From Candidatus Acetothermia bacterium (lineage in GTDB: Bacteria > Bipolaricaulota > Bipolaricaulia > Bipolaricaulales > Bipolaricaulaceae): a stretch of 8,721 bases of DNA. Each line of letters opens with the position of its first letter. Position 1 is the stretch's first letter. Below, one piece after another: positions 6,819 to 8,721 of this stretch. A model generated the notes under the pieces. That model was not told the DNA's origin, made no database searches, and saw nothing but the letters and a program-made list of their open reading frames with translations. The translations under genes were made by a program, and so were the position numbers. The stretch spans positions 1 to 8,721 of the forward strand of contig PUMC01000102.1 in the NCBI GenBank assembly GCA_003552425.1. Reading direction: 5' to 3'.

Positions 6819-6820
6819 GC
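6807..6820. promoter_or_regulatory. 14-bp perfect palindrome over the -10 box, candidate operator
   Basis: GCACTATATAGTGC reads the same on both strands. It covers the whole -10 box of the plus-strand promoter, a classic position for a dimeric repressor site. A minus-strand candidate promoter toward alaS (TTGACG at 6842-6837, 17 bases, then CACTAT at 6819-6814) would also overlap it. No regulator gene is in the window, so the operator role is inferred. Confidence 0.5.
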
Positions 6821-6917
6821 TCTAGGTGAGATTTTCCGTCAAGGGGAATCTTGCCGAAGGGGGTGATGGGCTCCAAACACTTAGGCTATACTTGCTCGTC
6901 CATCTGTTCGACACTGC

Positions 6918-6924
6918 GGAGGTG
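6918..6924 (+). promoter_or_regulatory. Strong Shine-Dalgarno site of the binding-protein gene
   Basis: GGAGGTG matches the 16S rRNA tail perfectly. The GGAGG core ends six bases before the ATG at 6929, which fixes this start and predicts high translation, as expected for a periplasmic binding protein. Confidence 0.88.
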
Positions 6925-6928
6925 CTGA

Positions 6929-8461
6929 ATGCATAGGAGATTGCTTGTTGGGTTGTTGTGCATTGGTTTGTTGTCCGGAGTGGCCATGGCTGCCACTCCC
7001 AAGCACGGCGGGGAGATGATCCTTGGCTTTGGAACGGATCCCGAGTGGTTGGACCCCCTCCGGATGTCATCCGCACCAGCGGGGATGGTCCTCACCCATG
7101 TGGCAGAGCCGCTGCTCACGATGACGGAGGACCTCGAGATCGCCCCGCTGCTCGTTGAGAGCTGGGAGTTCGCCGATGACGCGCTCTCGCTCACGCTGTA
7201 CCTGCGCGAAGACGTCATGTTCCACGATGGTACGCCGTTCAACGCAGAGGCTGTGAAGGCCAACCTGGAGCGGTTCCGCAATGCTACGTTCGCGTTCCTC
7301 CTGTTCCCGCGTGTCCAAGAGATTGAGGTTGTGTCCGAATTCGTGGTCAAGTTCCACCTCGACATGCCGTTCGCCCCGATCCTGGCTCACCTCACCCACA
7401 ACTTCATCGCCATGCTGAGCCCGGCCCAGCTCGAGGCAACCCCTGCGGGGGACTTCGTGTTCGAGCCCGTGGGTACGGGCCCGTTCGTGTTCGATAGGTG
7501 GGTGCGCGGTGACCACGTGCGCATCGTCCGCAACGATGACTACTGGGGAGACAACGCGTACCTCGACTCCGTCGTGTTCAAGATCATCCCCGAGGACGCC
7601 ACGCGTCTGGTGCTCTTGGAGACCGGAGAGTTGCACGCCAACATGCGCGTTCCACCGCTCGACGCTCCGCGTACAGCAGAGGTTCCCGGCATCGAGGTCG
7701 TGAGGGTCGCCAGCGTCCGGACGATCTACATCGGGTTCAACAACCAGCGTGCCCCGTTCGACAATCCGCTTGTCCGCCAGGCGATCAACTACGCCGTGGA
7801 CCAGGAAGCGATCGTCGAGGACATTCTGGGAGGTGCCGGTGCAGCATCCGATGCACCGATCATGAACCTGATCTTCGGATACGCACCGCAGGAACCCTAT
7901 GACTACAACCCGGATAAGGCGCGCGAGCTTCTCGCTGAAGCCGGTTTCCCCAACGGGTTCAAAGCGACGTTCCACCACCCCACGGGCCGCTACAATATGG
8001 ACGCCGCCATCTGTGAGGCCGTCCAGGCCTACCTCCTGGGGGTGGGCATCGAGGTCGAGCTCATCAGCATGGAGTGGGCGGCATACCTTGAGTTCACCAA
8101 CAGGCCTGTCGAGGAGTCGACGGTCGAGATGTTCATGCTCGGCTGGGGTACGGTGACCCTGGACGCCGACTACGGACTCTACGCGCTGTTCCATTCGAGC
8201 CAGTGGGTGCCGCTAGGTTCCCACCGGAGCTTCTACAAGAACACGGCTGTGGACGCCGCGCTCGACCTGGCACGGGTCACCCCGGCGCCGGAAGTGCGCG
8301 AGGCGCTGTACGAGGTCGCCATCAAGGGCATCTGGCAGGATGCTCCGTGGCTGTTCCTCCACGCCGAGGGGCAGATCAACGCCCAGCGCGACGAGGCCAA
8401 GGGCTTGATCCATCACCCCAGGGAATACATCCTGGCGCACGACGCTTGGTTGGATCAGTAG
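6929..8461 (+). CDS. ABC transporter substrate-binding protein, family 5 (peptide/glutathione type)
   Basis: This is an extracytoplasmic receptor that captures a solute, typically an oligopeptide, and hands it to a DppBC/OppBC/GsiCD-type permease. Residues 1-21 form a Sec signal peptide, likely cut after AMA. There is no lipobox, so it is probably soluble in a periplasm. Family signatures follow: FHDGTPFNAEAVKANLERF (98-116), VGTGPFVFDRW (181-191), RNDDYWG (201-207), FDNPLVRQAINYAVD (277-291) and YNPDKARELLAEAG (326-339). The 510-residue length is normal. A permease gene starts 59 bases downstream on the same strand. The substrate cannot be read from the sequence; family 5 members also bind sugars, nickel and glutathione. 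Transcription is probably from 6825, under the palindrome. Confidence 0.94.
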   Translation: MHRRLLVGLLCIGLLSGVAMAATPKHGGEMILGFGTDPEWLDPLRMSSAPAGMVLTHVAEPLLTMTEDLEIAPLLVESWEFADDALSLTLYLREDVMFHDGTPFNAEAVKANLERFRNATFAFLLFPRVQEIEVVSEFVVKFHLDMPFAPILAHLTHNFIAMLSPAQLEATPAGDFVFEPVGTGPFVFDRWVRGDHVRIVRNDDYWGDNAYLDSVVFKIIPEDATRLVLLETGELHANMRVPPLDAPRTAEVPGIEVVRVASVRTIYIGFNNQRAPFDNPLVRQAINYAVDQEAIVEDILGGAGAASDAPIMNLIFGYAPQEPYDYNPDKARELLAEAGFPNGFKATFHHPTGRYNMDAAICEAVQAYLLGVGIEVELISMEWAAYLEFTNRPVEESTVEMFMLGWGTVTLDADYGLYALFHSSQWVPLGSHRSFYKNTAVDAALDLARVTPAPEVREALYEVAIKGIWQDAPWLFLHAEGQINAQRDEAKGLIHHPREYILAHDAWLDQ

Positions 8462-8482
8462 CCCATAGGGTGAATAACCAAC

Positions 8483-8510
8483 AGGTGGGGGACCTTCGGG
8501 TCCCCCACCT
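8483..8510 (+). terminator. UUCG-capped 12-bp hairpin between binding-protein and permease genes
   Basis: Bases 8483-8494 pair perfectly with 8499-8510 around TTCG closed by a C-G pair, an exceptionally stable tetraloop. It starts 21 bases after the binding-protein stop and ends 10 bases before the permease ATG. No T tract follows (TCCCTAACCG), so complete termination is unlikely. Partial attenuation, or protection of the upstream mRNA 3' end so that the binding protein outnumbers the permease, is the more likely role. Confidence 0.75.
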
Positions 8511-8520
8511 TCCCTAACCG

Positions 8521-8721
8521 ATGATCCAGTACACGTTACGCAGATTGTTCATGGCCATCCCGACCCTGCTCGGGGTCACTGTGCTTGTGTTCGGCATCGT
8601 ACGCCTGCTACCCGGCGATCCCGCACAGACGCTGGCCGGGGTGTACGCCACACGCGACACCGTAGAGCGGGTGCGAAGAGAGCTCGGGCTGGATCAGCCG
8701 ATACACATGCAGTACGTCCAG
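8521..8721 (+). CDS. ABC transporter permease, DppB/OppB/GsiC type (N-terminal part, runs off window)
   Basis: Only the first 67 codons are inside the window and no stop is reached. The start MIQYTLRRLFMAIPTLLG, then a hydrophobic segment (about residues 10-30) and LLPGDPAQTLAG, matches the family N terminus: M-x2-Y-x2-RRL, first membrane helix, then PGDP in the periplasmic loop. The following region ending RRELGLDQPIHMQY is also characteristic; from memory it resembles GsiC as much as DppB. It would form half of the membrane channel with a DppC-type partner, fed by the binding protein encoded just upstream. No SD is visible in the 10 bases between the hairpin and the ATG; the purine-rich AGGTGGGGGA is locked in the hairpin's 5' arm. 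An ATG at 8551 is in frame but would remove the conserved N terminus. Confidence 0.92.
   Translation, partial: MIQYTLRRLFMAIPTLLGVTVLVFGIVRLLPGDPAQTLAGVYATRDTVERVRRELGLDQPIHMQYVQ

Noticed and set aside
6834..6859. Imperfect hairpin in the binding-protein leader (TTCCGTCAAG with CTTGCCGAAG)
   Set aside because: Only CAAG/CTTG and a few outer bases pair, with mismatches in the stem. It matches no riboswitch or attenuator that I know, so it is too weak to annotate.

Overview
The window is a stretch of GC-rich bacterial chromosome made almost entirely of recognisable housekeeping and transport genes. Several genes have good Shine-Dalgarno (SD) sequences, the tRNA carries an encoded CCA end, and overlapping gene pairs pack the coding tightly. 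LspA and Sec-type signal peptides show a cell envelope with exported proteins and lipoproteins. The style (GC-rich, WD40 proteins, family 5 peptide-binding proteins, AlaRS with a short Cys cluster) would suit a lesser-known anaerobic or thermophilic phylum such as Bipolaricaulota/Acetothermia or Chloroflexota. This placement is only an impression; no marker here fixes it.

Layout. A tRNA-Glu(CUC) gene with its own promoter and terminator opens the window (1-177). A same-strand cluster follows: an exported seven-repeat WD40 protein with a C-terminal lectin-like domain (263-1819), lspA (signal peptidase II, 1816-2289) and tmk (thymidylate kinase, 2286-2885). The three overlap by GTGA and ATGA, so their translation is probably coupled. 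dnaN (sliding clamp, 2975-4114) comes next, 89 bases on, with its own strong SD and a candidate extended -10 promoter on the tmk stop codon. alaS (6713-4101, minus strand) converges on dnaN, and the two coding ends overlap by 14 bp. After a 215-bp divergent control region, an ABC peptide-type importer operon begins on the plus strand: a periplasmic binding protein (6929-8461), a very stable UUCG-capped hairpin, and the first 67 codons of a DppB/GsiC-type permease (8521 to the window end).

How the parts fit. LspA matures lipoproteins. Tmk makes dTDP for DNA synthesis, and DnaN tethers the replicative polymerase. tRNA-Glu and AlaRS serve translation. The binding protein and permease start an importer whose remaining genes lie beyond the window. 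Coupling an exported WD40/lectin-like protein to lspA and tmk is the oddest gene arrangement. I found no CRISPR array, transposon, prophage or clearly new multi-gene system. The points of most interest are regulatory: the intercistronic hairpin, the palindrome over a promoter -10 box, and a probably leaderless alaS.
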